A DNA stretch of 64,000 nucleotides from Paenibacillus radicis (ex Xue et al. 2023) (GCF_024722015.1 NZ_JANQBD010000007.1:246744-310743); one strand, 5' to 3'. Shown: positions 47,044 to 56,513, counted from the first letter of the stretch. Notes: generated from the letters alone by a model not told the origin. A program made the numbers and translations.

Positions 47044-48084
47044 TTATGTTTGGCGGTTCCGATATAATAAGTAAATGAAAAATGGCGCACCGATTGCAGC
47101 TGTGAACACTCCAGCAGGAATATCAAGCGGGCTGAATAAGCTGCGTGCGGCTAAGTCAGCAAGCAATAGAATGAGCGCTCCAATAAGCGCTGATACGGGC
47201 AGAACACCACCGAATGCAGGGCCTACCAGCTTACGCGCAATATGCGGAGCCATCAAACCGATAAAGCTTATCGCACCGCCGATAGCAACAGCAGCACCTG
47301 CTAATGCTACACTAATCATCAATAATAAAAACCGATTCCTCTGAACCGCACTTCCAACTCCTACGGCAATCTCCTGCCCCAGCTCCTGCACATTAACTTC
47401 TCTTGCCAGCAGCAGCGCTATAGGCATTAGAATAAGAACCCACGGCATTAGCGTCCATACGTCCTTCACCCAAGAGACCCCATAGATGCTCCCTGTCATA
47501 AACGTCAACGCTTTATTAGCTAAAATAATAGGCCCGGAAATCATCAGCATGTAAGAAATGGAGCTGTAAGCTGCGGCCATCCCGATTCCGATCATTACCA
47601 TACGTAAAGGCGAAACCCCATGCTTCCAAGCGAGTACGTAAATGAGAAAGGTAGAAACAAAAGCTCCAATTATTGCACAGACGGGTAACCACTGAATGCT
47701 AACCCGATCGCCAAGAAAAAAGAAAAAGCTAACAGCTCCAAGAGTGGCACCACCGGTTATCCCGATAATATCCGGGGAAGCCAGCGGATTACGTATCATC
47801 CCCTGCAAAATCGCTCCAGATACGGCTAACGCGCTTCCAGCCAAAACAGCTACAATCATCCGCGGTAGACGCAGAGTTTGGACAATGATGGAATGTGTCT
47901 GTTCGCCGCTCCCAAAAAACACTTTTATGACATCCAACGGCTGAATTCTAACCGAGCCAACCCCAGTGCTGATAATAAAAAGAACAGCGGTTATTACTGT
48001 TAGAACAATAATACTCCAAAATGTTTTCTTACTAATTAAAAAGGAAGCTGTCTTCCCTGTTCGAAAAGTAGTATATTTACTCAT
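47044..48084 (-). CDS. FecCD-family iron-siderophore permease (second)
   Basis: A 346-aa permease with about nine to ten hydrophobic segments. Family signatures: LRLPRMIVAVLAGSALAVSG, GMIRNPLASPDIIGITGGA, and the C-terminal GLMAPHIARKLVGPAFG...LIGALILLLADLAARSL. ATG at 48084 has AAGGAGTGG upstream and overlaps the previous permease stop by four bases; the frame opens far upstream (to 48234) but only in the overlapped gene. It forms the membrane channel with the 48081-49094 product. Confidence 0.95.
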   Translation of the reverse strand: MSKYTTFRTGKTASFLISKKTFWSIIVLTVITAVLFIISTGVGSVRIQPLDVIKVFFGSGEQTHSIIVQTLRLPRMIVAVLAGSALAVSGAILQGMIRNPLASPDIIGITGGATLGAVSFFFFLGDRVSIQWLPVCAIIGAFVSTFLIYVLAWKHGVSPLRMVMIGIGMAAAYSSISYMLMISGPIILANKALTFMTGSIYGVSWVKDVWTLMPWVLILMPIALLLAREVNVQELGQEIAVGVGSAVQRNRFLLLMISVALAGAAVAIGGAISFIGLMAPHIARKLVGPAFGGVLPVSALIGALILLLADLAARSLFSPLDIPAGVFTAAIGAPFFIYLLYRNRQT

Positions 48085-49094
48085 TTGCGTTCCACTCCTT
48101 TGCGCGCTATATACACAAAGAAAGGGACGCCAATCAATGCCGTAACGACACCTACAGGAACTTCCTTCGGCATGACAATGAATCTCGCTCCGATATCGGC
48201 AGTCAGCAATAACAGAGCTCCCAGCACAGCACAATAAGGGATCATCCAGCGATGATCAGGACCGACTAGAAATCGTGCAATATGCGGAATAATGATGCCC
48301 ACGAATACGATAGGTCCCGCTGCTGCAACCGACCCGCCAGCGAGTACAATGACTACGACCGCTGCTCCCAGCTTGATAAATGCGGTCCGCTGGCCCAAGC
48401 CTTTGGCCACATCATCCCCCATCGCCAACACATTAATATGAGGTGATAAAATAAGCGCACCGATCAGGGCAACAGCAATATACGGAGCAACCGTAATCAG
48501 CATTTGCAAATCCCTGTTGGCAACAGATCCCACCAGCCATACCAATACTTGATCAAACGCTTTGCCGTTGGTCAACAGTATGCCCTGTGTAAGTGAAGAG
48601 AAAAAAGCTGTTACCGCAGCTCCAGCCAATGTGATTTTGACCGGTGTCATTCCATCTCTTCCAAGTGAGCCCAATACGTAAACAATAATCGCACTGGCTC
48701 CAGCCCCCACGAATGCGATCCATACAAATGGAATGTTCTGGGTAGCTGCCTCCATATAGCTTACTGATAGTACGATCAGAAAGGCTGCTCCCGCGTTTAC
48801 TCCGAACAAGCTGGGTGAAGCCAGCGGATTTCGAGTTACCGCCTGCATGAGAGCTCCAGCGACAGCCAGGCTCGCACCAACAGCAGCAGCAATTAATGCG
48901 CGAGGTACTCGAGTAGATTTAATAATGAGATGCTCGTTCGAACCATTGAAGTGATTGTAGGCTTCGATTACAGTTGAGAGTGAATACGTTGAAAGACCAA
49001 ACATAATGCTGCTTATCATGGACAGTAAACAAATAATGAAAAAAATAAGAAGTCCAATGATTTTAGTTCGTTTTGTGCGAAAGAATGCGTTCAT
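48081..49094 (-). CDS. FecCD-family iron-siderophore permease (first)
   Basis: A 337-aa permease. The signatures are STRVPRALIAAAVGASLAVAG, AVTRNPLASPSLFGVNAGA and IIIPHIARFLVGPDHRWMIP. It is the first gene of the minus-strand uptake operon, starting after AGAGGTT, and its promoter lies in the Fur-boxed region 49151-49263. Together with the second permease, ATPase and divergent binding lipoprotein it should import ferric siderophore. Confidence 0.95.
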   Translation of the reverse strand: MNAFFRTKRTKIIGLLIFFIICLLSMISSIMFGLSTYSLSTVIEAYNHFNGSNEHLIIKSTRVPRALIAAAVGASLAVAGALMQAVTRNPLASPSLFGVNAGAAFLIVLSVSYMEAATQNIPFVWIAFVGAGASAIIVYVLGSLGRDGMTPVKITLAGAAVTAFFSSLTQGILLTNGKAFDQVLVWLVGSVANRDLQMLITVAPYIAVALIGALILSPHINVLAMGDDVAKGLGQRTAFIKLGAAVVVIVLAGGSVAAAGPIVFVGIIIPHIARFLVGPDHRWMIPYCAVLGALLLLTADIGARFIVMPKEVPVGVVTALIGVPFFVYIARKGVERK

Positions 49095-49150
49095 AACAAC
49101 CTCTGATCGTTTAAAATTTCTAGTATGTAAACCTTAATATTATTCTTCTT

Positions 49151-49179
49151 ATTCTATGAGAACCATTATCACTTGTCAA
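49151..49179 (-). promoter_or_regulatory. Promoter of the siderophore permease operon
   Basis: On the minus strand TTGACA (49174-49179), 17-nt spacer, TAGAAT (49151-49156). The Fur-like box 49157-49171 lies in the spacer. Confidence 0.8.
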
Positions 49180-49263
49180 TGATTTTGAAAATCATTTTCA
49201 ATTCGATATTGACAACGATTCAAATATTTATTAAAATCTTTATGGTAATGAGAATCATTATCA
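49157..49263. promoter_or_regulatory. Cluster of Fur boxes (7-1-7 type)
   Basis: TGAGAACCATTATCA (49157-49171), TGATTTTGAAAATCA (49180-49194) overlapping TGAAAATCATTTTCA (49186-49200), and TGAGAATCATTATCA (49249-49263) fit TGATAAT-N-ATTATCA closely. They cover both divergent promoters. Confidence 0.9.
49209..49237 (+). promoter_or_regulatory. Promoter of the siderophore-binding lipoprotein gene
   Basis: TTGACA (49209-49214), 17-nt spacer, TAAAAT (49232-49237). A Fur box begins 11 bases downstream of the -10, around the expected transcription start. Confidence 0.75.
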
Positions 49264-49297
49264 ATTTTGTATTATACATACAGGGGGATATTCAACT

Positions 49298-50299
49298 ATG
49301 TTAGGTAACTTTCTTCGCAAGCGTCTGACTACAAGCGGATCGATCGCCGTTATGCTAGTTCTTATGCTGCTCACAGCAGCATGCGGACAAACAGCTGCAG
49401 GTGACAAAAATACAGCAAAACCCGAAAATGGAGCAGCCGGTTCAGCCGAGCCAGTACGTACAGTTAGGCATGCTATGGGACAAACCGAGTTGAAGGGTAC
49501 TCCCAAACGCGTTGTCATTTTAACAAATGAAGGAACTGAGGCCCTTCTTGCTCTTGGCATCAAACCCGTTGGTGCGGTCAAAGCATTTACAGGCAACCCA
49601 TGGTATGACCATACGAAAGCCGAGTTGGAAGGCGTTACTCCGCTGGGCGAGGAATCTCAGCCCAATATTGAATTGATTGCTGGATTGAAGCCTGATTTAA
49701 TCATTGGCAATAAATTGCGTCAAGAGAAAATTTATGATCAATTAAATGCTATTGCCCCTACCGTCTTCTCTGAAACATTGCGTGGTGAATGGAAAGGCAA
49801 CTTCTCCCTGTACGCGGAGGCTGTGAATAAAAAAGTCGAAGGCGATAAAATTATTGCAGCATTTGATAAACGCATTGAGGATTTCAAAACAAAAGCAGGT
49901 CCAGAAAAACTGAGCAAAACCGTATCGGTAGTCCGTTTTATGGCTGGAAAAACTAGAATCTACTTACAAGATACTTTCACAGGTATTATCTTTAAACAAA
50001 TCGGAATTGCCCGTCCTGCACCGAAAAGCAAAGAAACATTTGTAGACGAAATCGGCAAAGAACGCTTGCCTGAAGCAGAAGCTGACATGATGCTTTATTT
50101 CACGTATGATACTGGCGATGGCAAAGGAACTAAACAGGAGCAAGAATGGTTGAATGATCCATTGTGGAAAAACTTGAACGTTGTGAAAAGCGGCAATGTT
50201 CATAGAGTGGATGATGTGATCTGGAACACAGCAGGCGGAGTAAAAGCAGCAAACCTGATGCTTGACGGTCTTTACAAACTTTATGACGTGAAGCCTTAA
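49298..50299 (+). CDS. Iron-siderophore substrate-binding lipoprotein
   Basis: A 333-aa FecB/BtuF-type binding protein. The lipobox ends at Cys29 (LTAAC). The mature part has two lobes: KRVVILTNEGTEALLALGIKPVG, IELIAGLKPDLIIGNKLR and the second lobe from about 190 with SVVRFMAGKTRIYL. It ends ...MLDGLYKLY as in the class. It is divergent from its permease operon, with Fur boxes between, so expression should rise in low iron. Cognate siderophore unknown. Confidence 0.94.
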   Translation: MLGNFLRKRLTTSGSIAVMLVLMLLTAACGQTAAGDKNTAKPENGAAGSAEPVRTVRHAMGQTELKGTPKRVVILTNEGTEALLALGIKPVGAVKAFTGNPWYDHTKAELEGVTPLGEESQPNIELIAGLKPDLIIGNKLRQEKIYDQLNAIAPTVFSETLRGEWKGNFSLYAEAVNKKVEGDKIIAAFDKRIEDFKTKAGPEKLSKTVSVVRFMAGKTRIYLQDTFTGIIFKQIGIARPAPKSKETFVDEIGKERLPEAEADMMLYFTYDTGDGKGTKQEQEWLNDPLWKNLNVVKSGNVHRVDDVIWNTAGGVKAANLMLDGLYKLYDVKP

Positions 50300-50338
50300 C
50301 TCACAGATTTCTTCTACTCTCAAACTCTCCATATAACC

Positions 50339-50390
50339 AAAGAGCCCCAAGCAGATGCGACTCACCGCTTCTGATCTTGGGGCTCTTTTC
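50339..50390. terminator. Bidirectional terminator between siderophore-binding gene and carboxypeptidase
   Basis: AAGAGCCCCAAG pairs with CTTGGGGCTCTT around a 24-nt loop, T-run after it. Confidence 0.8.
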
Positions 50391-50446
50391 TCAATTACGA
50401 TAATTGTTCTGAACTGGCTGCAATATTTTTCCGAGTATACCCATGC

Positions 50447-51967
50447 TTACAGCTTATAAATATCCCCGTACTTATCGTTAAAATATTGAACCAAATAATC
50501 GGGATTCAATTCTTCACCGGTCACAGACGTGATGATCTCGGTTGGAGTTAGTGCTTTACCGTGGCGATAAACCTTCTCAGCCAGCCAATCCTTGATCGGC
50601 AGCAGATTGCCGTCTTCGATCAACCCGTCGAAATTAGGTAATTCCTTGCGAATGGTGCGCATCATCTGGGCCGCGTACATATTACCGAGTGCATAAGACG
50701 GGAAATAACCAAAAGCGCCACCGGACCAATGTACATCCTGAAGCACCCCTTCCCCATTATTTGCTGGTGTTACTCCCAAGTAGTCTTTGTATTTCTCATT
50801 CCAAATCTCAGGCAGATCTGCTACTCTTATAGATTCACTGAACAGCTCTTTCTCAATTTCGTAACGCACCATAATATGCAAGTTATAAGTCAGCTCATCT
50901 GCTTCTATCCTAATTAACGATGGTTTTACTTCATTGGTGGCACGATAAAAATCTTCGACAAGCACATTGTCAAATTGCCCAGCATAGTTATTTTGCAAGT
51001 CGCCATAATACCTTTTCCAGAAAGGACGGCTGCGCCCGATCATATTTTCCCAGAACCGCGATTGCGATTCGTGTATTCCCATGGATGTTCCTGTGCAAAG
51101 CGGTGTGCCGATCAAATCCATCGAAATATTTTGCTCATATAACGCATGACCGCCCTCATGAATCGTACCAAACAACGCACTGTTCACATCATCAAGCAGG
51201 TAGCGGGTAGTAATGCGCACATCACCAGGATTGAGCCCCGTTGCAAAAGGATGAACCGTCTCATCCAACCGCCCGGCATCGAAGTCATATCCCATTTGTT
51301 TCAATATGTATAGGCTGAATTTCTTCTGCTTCTCTTTATCAAAGGTCTGTTTCAAGAAATCTGTCTTTGGTTGATGCGGTGACGCTTGGATGGCACTAAG
51401 CAACGGAACTACTTTCTCACGAAGCGCTCCGAATACTTGGTCGAGCTTAGCTACTGTCATTCCCGGCTCATACATGTCAAGCAATGTATTGTATTTATGT
51501 CCTTCATAGCCCCACAGCTCTATAAATTCGAGGTTTGTCGCAACAATCTTCTCCAGATAAGGTTGAAATTTGGCATAATCGGATTCATGTTTAGCGTCTT
51601 CCCATACGGACTCTGCTTGTGCAGTCAGAACAACATAATCTTGATATTTTTGTGGTGGGATTCGTTTGCTGCGGTCGTAATCCTTTTTGGATTCAGTTAC
51701 AATTCTTTGCTCAATTCGATCCAGCTTGGAGAAATGATCCTTATCAGTCAAATACGCCAGCATCTCTCCCATTTTCTCAGAAACCGACATCTTGAACAAT
51801 TCTCCAGATAAAACACCAACAACTTCTGAGCGCGCAGAGATTCCTTTCTTAGGTGCACCGGTTCGCATATCCCAGTAAATTAACCCCACCGCTTCTTCAT
51901 AGCTTTTCATTATTTTCAAATACTCTTTAAACTCAGATAGCTTCTGTGTAAACCCGTTGGTTGTCAT
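50447..51967 (-). CDS. M32-family metallocarboxypeptidase
   Basis: A 506-aa zinc carboxypeptidase (carboxypeptidase Taq type). The metal motif is H270-E271-G-G-H274 in GTIHEGGHALYEQN, and the second conserved motif is GIHESQSRFWEN (about 300). The DPGxxT-like region appears as GLNPGDVRITTRY. It is cytoplasmic, with no signal peptide. AAAGGAG precedes the ATG. It is convergent with the siderophore-binding gene. Confidence 0.95.
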   Translation of the reverse strand: MTTNGFTQKLSEFKEYLKIMKSYEEAVGLIYWDMRTGAPKKGISARSEVVGVLSGELFKMSVSEKMGEMLAYLTDKDHFSKLDRIEQRIVTESKKDYDRSKRIPPQKYQDYVVLTAQAESVWEDAKHESDYAKFQPYLEKIVATNLEFIELWGYEGHKYNTLLDMYEPGMTVAKLDQVFGALREKVVPLLSAIQASPHQPKTDFLKQTFDKEKQKKFSLYILKQMGYDFDAGRLDETVHPFATGLNPGDVRITTRYLLDDVNSALFGTIHEGGHALYEQNISMDLIGTPLCTGTSMGIHESQSRFWENMIGRSRPFWKRYYGDLQNNYAGQFDNVLVEDFYRATNEVKPSLIRIEADELTYNLHIMVRYEIEKELFSESIRVADLPEIWNEKYKDYLGVTPANNGEGVLQDVHWSGGAFGYFPSYALGNMYAAQMMRTIRKELPNFDGLIEDGNLLPIKDWLAEKVYRHGKALTPTEIITSVTGEELNPDYLVQYFNDKYGDIYKL

Positions 51968-52080
51968 GAACCGTCACTCTCCTTTAATCGTATTTCTTTG
52001 ATCATACTGTGTACGGAAAAGAGAAGCAAATCTATACGTATTTATGGTAAAATATATAGATAGAAAAGGAGTGGACACCT

Positions 52081-52416
52081 ATGCACATCACATTCACTAA
52101 TCAAGCCATTGAACAAATTAACAAGAAAATGACCACCGGTGCCGGGGAGCTAAAGCTTGTGTATGATTCGGAAGGCTGCGGCTGCGCTGCCAATGGTGTA
52201 CCTACCTTATGGATCGTCAATCACGCCGAGGATAAAGAGTTGCGAGCCGAAGGTACTCCATTTGAACTGGTGTATGAGAAAAAGCATGAGGTTTATTTTG
52301 AGGACCGAATGACTTTGGATTATGAAGCTGGCCGCGGGAGTTTTGTTTTAAAGAGCAGTGGACAAATCTATAATGCCAATATGCTTCTTATAGACAAAAG
52401 AGAACAGCAGCTTTAA
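52081..52416 (+). CDS. HesB/IscA-fold protein, YqkB-like
   Basis: A 111-aa protein of the iron-sulfur cluster biosynthesis core-domain family. It begins MHITFTNQAIEQINKK and has DSEGCGCAANGVPTLW with two cysteines in a CGC pattern (residues 33 and 35), unlike the three spread cysteines of IscA. This variant resembles B. subtilis YqkB, whose role is unclear. AAAGGAGTGG lies eight bases upstream. It is followed by carbonic anhydrase on the same strand after 42 bases. Confidence 0.82.
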   Translation: MHITFTNQAIEQINKKMTTGAGELKLVYDSEGCGCAANGVPTLWIVNHAEDKELRAEGTPFELVYEKKHEVYFEDRMTLDYEAGRGSFVLKSSGQIYNANMLLIDKREQQL

Positions 52417-52458
52417 GGGTAGGAGCCCATTTTACATAAAATATTTTGGAGGGAATAT

Positions 52459-53019
52459 ATGTCAACCTTATTGTCTAACATTATCGATTACAACCAACAA
52501 TTTGTTGAGACTAAAGAATATGAGCAGTTCCGCACTACCAAATTTCCTGATAAGAAGATGGTCATCCTGACATGTATGGATACAAGATTAACCGAGCTGC
52601 TGCCGCGAGCTATGAACTTACGTAACGGAGATGCTAAAGTTATCAAAAATGCTGGAGCTATAGTAACCCATCCATTCGGAAGCGTCATGAGAAGTATAAT
52701 AGTGGCCGTCTATGAGCTTGGCGCGGAAGAGGTATTCGTTGTAGGACATTATGAATGCGGAATGACCGGCCTTAATCCTCAGGATGTGCTTGAAAAAGCG
52801 CAAAACCGCGGTGTCACCGACGACATGATCGCCACCTTGCGAAATGCGGGCATCAATCTGGACAAATTCCTTACCGGCTTCGATTACGTACATGATGGGG
52901 TTGTAAATAGCGTGAACCTGATCCGAAAACATCCTCTGCTGCCCAAAAACCTGCTTGTTCATGGCTTGATTATACACCCGGAGACGGGTCGTCTCGATGT
53001 CATCGATTGCGGTGATTGA
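52459..53019 (+). CDS. Beta-class carbonic anhydrase
   Basis: A 186-aa zinc enzyme that interconverts CO2 and bicarbonate. Zinc ligands are Cys39 (in LTCMDTRL), His97 and Cys100 (in VGHYECGM), with the catalytic pair Asp41/Arg43. The size and the MDTRL motif match the type II beta subgroup found in Firmicutes (YvdA/YtiB-like). TTGGAGGG precedes the ATG. A bidirectional terminator follows. Confidence 0.94.
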   Translation: MSTLLSNIIDYNQQFVETKEYEQFRTTKFPDKKMVILTCMDTRLTELLPRAMNLRNGDAKVIKNAGAIVTHPFGSVMRSIIVAVYELGAEEVFVVGHYECGMTGLNPQDVLEKAQNRGVTDDMIATLRNAGINLDKFLTGFDYVHDGVVNSVNLIRKHPLLPKNLLVHGLIIHPETGRLDVIDCGD

Positions 53020-53049
53020 CAGTAGATAACAAAACCTTATATTAGAAAA

Positions 53050-53095
53050 CAAAGGACTGCGCGGATTGGCTAACCATCCCCGCAGTCCTTCTTTA
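53050..53095. terminator. Bidirectional terminator after carbonic anhydrase
   Basis: AAGGACTGCG (53052-53061) pairs with CGCAGTCCTT (53081-53090), A/T-runs on both sides. Confidence 0.8.
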
Positions 53096-53104
53096 TTATC
53101 TTCT

Positions 53105-53704
53105 CTACTCCTTGCGCAGCTTGGCCTCCAGCATATCGATCAGCTGCTGTTCAATATTTTTCCCTCCAGATCCGCGCCCAACTCCAGCTGGTGTATCTTC
53201 ATCAGGATTATGCCGAGGGGGAGGTGTCTGCCCATCTCTTTCTTGGGCTCGTTTTGAAATAAATTCACTAATCATATTATACCGTTCTTCTTCACTTATC
53301 CCCGGCTGCTCCTTAAGCTCTCTATAATGATCCTTACGGATATTGGTTTCTTCCAGAAAATCATTTACATAGTGCTTTTGCTCATCCGTCAATATAGCCA
53401 TAATTTTATCGTGATCCCATAATCCGAGCTCTCCGTCGTTACTGTTACTTTTAACTAAGGGAAGCAGCTTCTCCGCCTGCTTAGTGTTAATACTCAGATA
53501 GTCGCGCTTGCTCATTTGTAATAAACTTTGAAACAACAGTACCATTTCTCTCTCACGGCTGTTCTGGATGTCGTCCAGCCTTTCCTTCGTAGGAGCAGTA
53601 TTAGCGGGTGATGCTACAGACGGAACTGGTGTCGCAGAAGCTGCACAGCCGCTCATTGTAATTGCTATAACACAGACTGCAATCCACAGACGCTTTGCAT
53701 TCAT
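53105..53704 (-). CDS. Lipoprotein with LTxxQ-like motif, unknown function
   Basis: A 199-aa surface protein with lipobox MSGC (Cys20). The mature part is helical and hydrophilic. An LTDEQ segment (in IMAILTDEQKHYVNDFLEE) and a related NTKQAEKLLPLV segment recall the two LTxxQ motifs of Spy/CpxP-type periplasmic proteins, but no more than that can be claimed. The C-terminus is Arg/Gly/Pro-rich then amphipathic (IEQQLIDMLEAKLRKE). It lies directly downstream of a histidine kinase and response regulator, so it may be their target or helper. Confidence 0.7.
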   Translation of the reverse strand: MNAKRLWIAVCVIAITMSGCAASATPVPSVASPANTAPTKERLDDIQNSREREMVLLFQSLLQMSKRDYLSINTKQAEKLLPLVKSNSNDGELGLWDHDKIMAILTDEQKHYVNDFLEETNIRKDHYRELKEQPGISEEERYNMISEFISKRAQERDGQTPPPRHNPDEDTPAGVGRGSGGKNIEQQLIDMLEAKLRKE

Positions 53705-53798
53705 AACCCAGCCCCATTTCTCACTATCGAAAACTCTTAGAGACAGAATAAGGGTTAACTTTGATTAAACTGTGAGTGATTTGTGAAAAATATGTAAA

Positions 53799-55244
53799 TT
53801 AATAGCATCTATTTTCGCTCAATGGAAAGGTCAAAGTAAACTCTGTGCCGACACCAATTTCGCTTGAAACAGCTATGGTTCCTTTCATTCCGTTAACCAA
53901 ATGCTTAACAATTGTCAGACCTAAGCCTGTTCCTTCAGATCCGGAGGCCCTGGAATGCTCCACTTTATAAAAGCGGTCCCAAATACGGTTCAGCTCCTCC
54001 TCTGCCATTCCAATGCCAGTATCTCGAATGACTATGACAGCATCCCCCTCCTCCGAGTACAGTTCAACGAAAATGCTCCCACCAGAAGGGGTGAACTGGA
54101 TAGCGTTATAAAGTAAATTTTGCAAAATTTGTGCAAACCTGTCAGGATCCAATTCTGCGATCACTTCCACATGATTAGCATCCGGCAGCAGCTCATGCAG
54201 CATAATCTGTTTATCATTCATTGCTGTTCTAAGCAGGTCCAGCGTTTTTTCGATTTTCTCATTGAGTACAAGCGGCCGCAGTCGGAAAACATCCATCCCA
54301 TTCTGAATTCGGGCTAAGTCCAGCAGATCATTAACAAGCCTTTGCAGACGCTGTACTTCATAATCGCAAATTTTTAAATAGTGACCGTATTTTCCCTCCG
54401 GAATGACCTTATCGTTCATCGCAATAATTAAACCGCGCAATGAAGTGAGCGGCGATCGCAGCTCGTGAGATACGTTAGTCAGAAATTCTTGTCTTGCGTC
54501 CTCCCATTGAACGAGCTGATCGACCATAAAGTTGAAGCTTTTGGCCAACTCTCCTACCTCATCGTCTGAAGTTACCGGCACCCTCGCTGAGAAATCACCG
54601 CCTGCCAGTTCCAATGCTGCACGGTTCATCATTTGAAGCGGTCCAGCCAGTTTGCGGGATAGCATATAAAGAATAATTCCAACCGTCAGCAGCGAAAATA
54701 ATAAGGGTACAACAATGTTCCAGCGCACAGCGGCAAGCGCCTCACTCACTTCGACAGCCGGCACATTCAAGAAAATGACAATCGGCTTGCCATTCATCTG
54801 CGCTGGCCCATAATAAGTTAACAGGCCATCTCTGGCGCGCTCATCAATCCTGTATTGACTGGCAATGAAGCCAGAATTCCCTTTTAACCCTTCGATAAAC
54901 AAAGTGTCCATCACTTTGGGAATGACGGATCCTTCCCTCTCGGAAGAGCCGTTTAACACCACGCCATGGGCATCGACTAACCACACGCTTCCATTTATAC
55001 TTCTGGAAATAATCCTAATCCCAAACCGCAGCTCACGAGTTGAGATGGTTCCTTCCTGGACCGACGGCAGCAGCTTGGACACCTCACCGAATCTGGAAGA
55101 GAGCAGTTCTTTTTTATCCTTATAAAACAAGTCCGTAAAATAGGAATTCCAAAACAGTGCCAAGCCTACAAAAAACAATATACAAGTAACTAAAAACGAT
55201 AAAAATATTTTGATGTAAAAGCTTTTTAGCCAATGATTAAGCAT
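53799..55244 (-). CDS. Membrane sensor histidine kinase (second)
   Basis: A 481-aa sensor. Two transmembrane helices (about 10-32 and 172-192) flank an extracytoplasmic domain with a PAS/Cache-like look. HAMP (about 190-245), HisKA with the phospho-His in LTNVSHELRSPLTS, and HATPase with NLLYNAIQFT, DTGIGM and EGTGLGLTI follow. Start overlaps the response-regulator stop by eight bases, showing coupling. The signal is unknown. Confidence 0.94.
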   Translation of the reverse strand: MLNHWLKSFYIKIFLSFLVTCILFFVGLALFWNSYFTDLFYKDKKELLSSRFGEVSKLLPSVQEGTISTRELRFGIRIISRSINGSVWLVDAHGVVLNGSSEREGSVIPKVMDTLFIEGLKGNSGFIASQYRIDERARDGLLTYYGPAQMNGKPIVIFLNVPAVEVSEALAAVRWNIVVPLLFSLLTVGIILYMLSRKLAGPLQMMNRAALELAGGDFSARVPVTSDDEVGELAKSFNFMVDQLVQWEDARQEFLTNVSHELRSPLTSLRGLIIAMNDKVIPEGKYGHYLKICDYEVQRLQRLVNDLLDLARIQNGMDVFRLRPLVLNEKIEKTLDLLRTAMNDKQIMLHELLPDANHVEVIAELDPDRFAQILQNLLYNAIQFTPSGGSIFVELYSEEGDAVIVIRDTGIGMAEEELNRIWDRFYKVEHSRASGSEGTGLGLTIVKHLVNGMKGTIAVSSEIGVGTEFTLTFPLSENRCY

Positions 55245-55980
55245 GGCGCGGCACCTCGAACGAATACCCTATCCCCCACAAAGTTTGGATCGACCAATCC
55301 GGGCTTGCGCCTAGCTTTTTACGTAAATTTTTGACATGAGCATCTACAGTTCGAGTACCGCCGCTAAAGTCGAAATTCCACACGTACCCAAGCAGATCTT
55401 CTCGGGAATACACTCTCCCGGGATTGGAAGCCAGAAAATGCAGCAGCTCGATTTCTTTGGGAGTTAAATCCATACGTTCCCCAGCCAATGTAACCCTGTA
55501 CTGGGCAGGATCAACCATCAGCGCGCCAAATCGGAGTGTCTTCTTAACGGATTCGGACTGCGGACTGACAGCTACGCTTTGAGATTGAGTACGTCGCAGC
55601 ACGGCCTTAATCCTCGCGATCAGTTCATTCGGATCAAATGGCTTAACGATATAATCGTCCACACCTAGATTAAAAGCCCGCAGCTTATCTATCGACTCGC
55701 CTTTGGCGGTGAGAAAGATAATCGGCGTTTGAGCAATCGCTCCCGGCTCGCTCCGAATGTGAGCACAAAGCTCAAATCCGGAATAGTCCGGCAGCATCAC
55801 ATCAAGCAATACCAAAGCTGGTTGATGCAACCTCAGCAGTTGTATAACCTCTCCTCCGCGATATGTAATAACCGGTTCATAAGAGGCATGCTCAAGATAG
55901 AGTCTGATCACTTCCACAATATTAGGTTCGTCATCAACTACAATGATTTTTCCCAGCTTAAGCTCAGCCACACTGCTCAT
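55237..55980 (-). CDS. OmpR-family response regulator (second)
   Basis: A 247-aa regulator. Receiver: DDEPN, phospho-Asp in VLLDVMLPDYSGF, Thr in FLTAKGES, Lys in YIVKPFDPNEL. Winged helix: DLTPKEIELLHFLASNPGRV and TVDAHVKNLRKKLG. It overlaps the upstream DUF309 gene by four bases and the kinase gene downstream by eight, so the three are one coupled operon. Confidence 0.94.
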   Translation of the reverse strand: MSSVAELKLGKIIVVDDEPNIVEVIRLYLEHASYEPVITYRGGEVIQLLRLHQPALVLLDVMLPDYSGFELCAHIRSEPGAIAQTPIIFLTAKGESIDKLRAFNLGVDDYIVKPFDPNELIARIKAVLRRTQSQSVAVSPQSESVKKTLRFGALMVDPAQYRVTLAGERMDLTPKEIELLHFLASNPGRVYSREDLLGYVWNFDFSGGTRTVDAHVKNLRKKLGASPDWSIQTLWGIGYSFEVPRHA

Positions 55981-56513
55981 TCTTTTACCCTCTTTGCTGC
56001 TTGTTTAATTTGCCGGCTCAGTTCCCGCTCCGCTATGACCTCACTACGGTCTCTTAAGGTATGCTTGTTAATCAAATACGTATTCGCAAAATCACTGGAA
56101 CACTGCCACACCAAATTTTTTTCCATACTCTTCATGATACAAATTTTCTCCAGCTCAGTGTCTGCCAATGGAATATTAAAATCCTCATATTGAAAGCCAG
56201 GAGAAGTCAATTGCAGCAATCGATCCGTGAGCAGTCTGCGAAATCCTTCTGGCTCTATGCCAAGCTTATTTAGATCAGGATCGGTGAGATTATTTAATGA
56301 ACTTTGCAGCATTTTCACCGCACCCGCCAAATTCCCTCTGCGCTGATGATAAAGTGACACCGCGACTTGAATGCAACCGACATAAGCCGTAGCTAACGGG
56401 TCCTCAGGATGCTCCTTCCAATATTCTTCAAGCACTTCATGGCATTCAAAAAAATCTCTCTGTGAATGAAAGTAAATTAAATAATCGATATAAGCTTGAG
56501 GATACTTGAACAT
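55977..56513 (-). CDS. DUF309 domain protein
   Basis: A 178-aa protein. The N-terminal two-thirds is the all-helical DUF309 fold with the signature HSQRDFFECHEVLEEYWKE (about 16-34) and AYVGCIQVAVSLYHQRRGN. The histidine/glutamate pattern is conserved in the family, whose activity is unknown. The C-terminus (about 130-178) is a charged helix. It heads the operon with the response regulator and kinase. The ribosome binding site is weak. Confidence 0.85.
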   Translation of the reverse strand: MFKYPQAYIDYLIYFHSQRDFFECHEVLEEYWKEHPEDPLATAYVGCIQVAVSLYHQRRGNLAGAVKMLQSSLNNLTDPDLNKLGIEPEGFRRLLTDRLLQLTSPGFQYEDFNIPLADTELEKICIMKSMEKNLVWQCSSDFANTYLINKHTLRDRSEVIAERELSRQIKQAAKRVKE

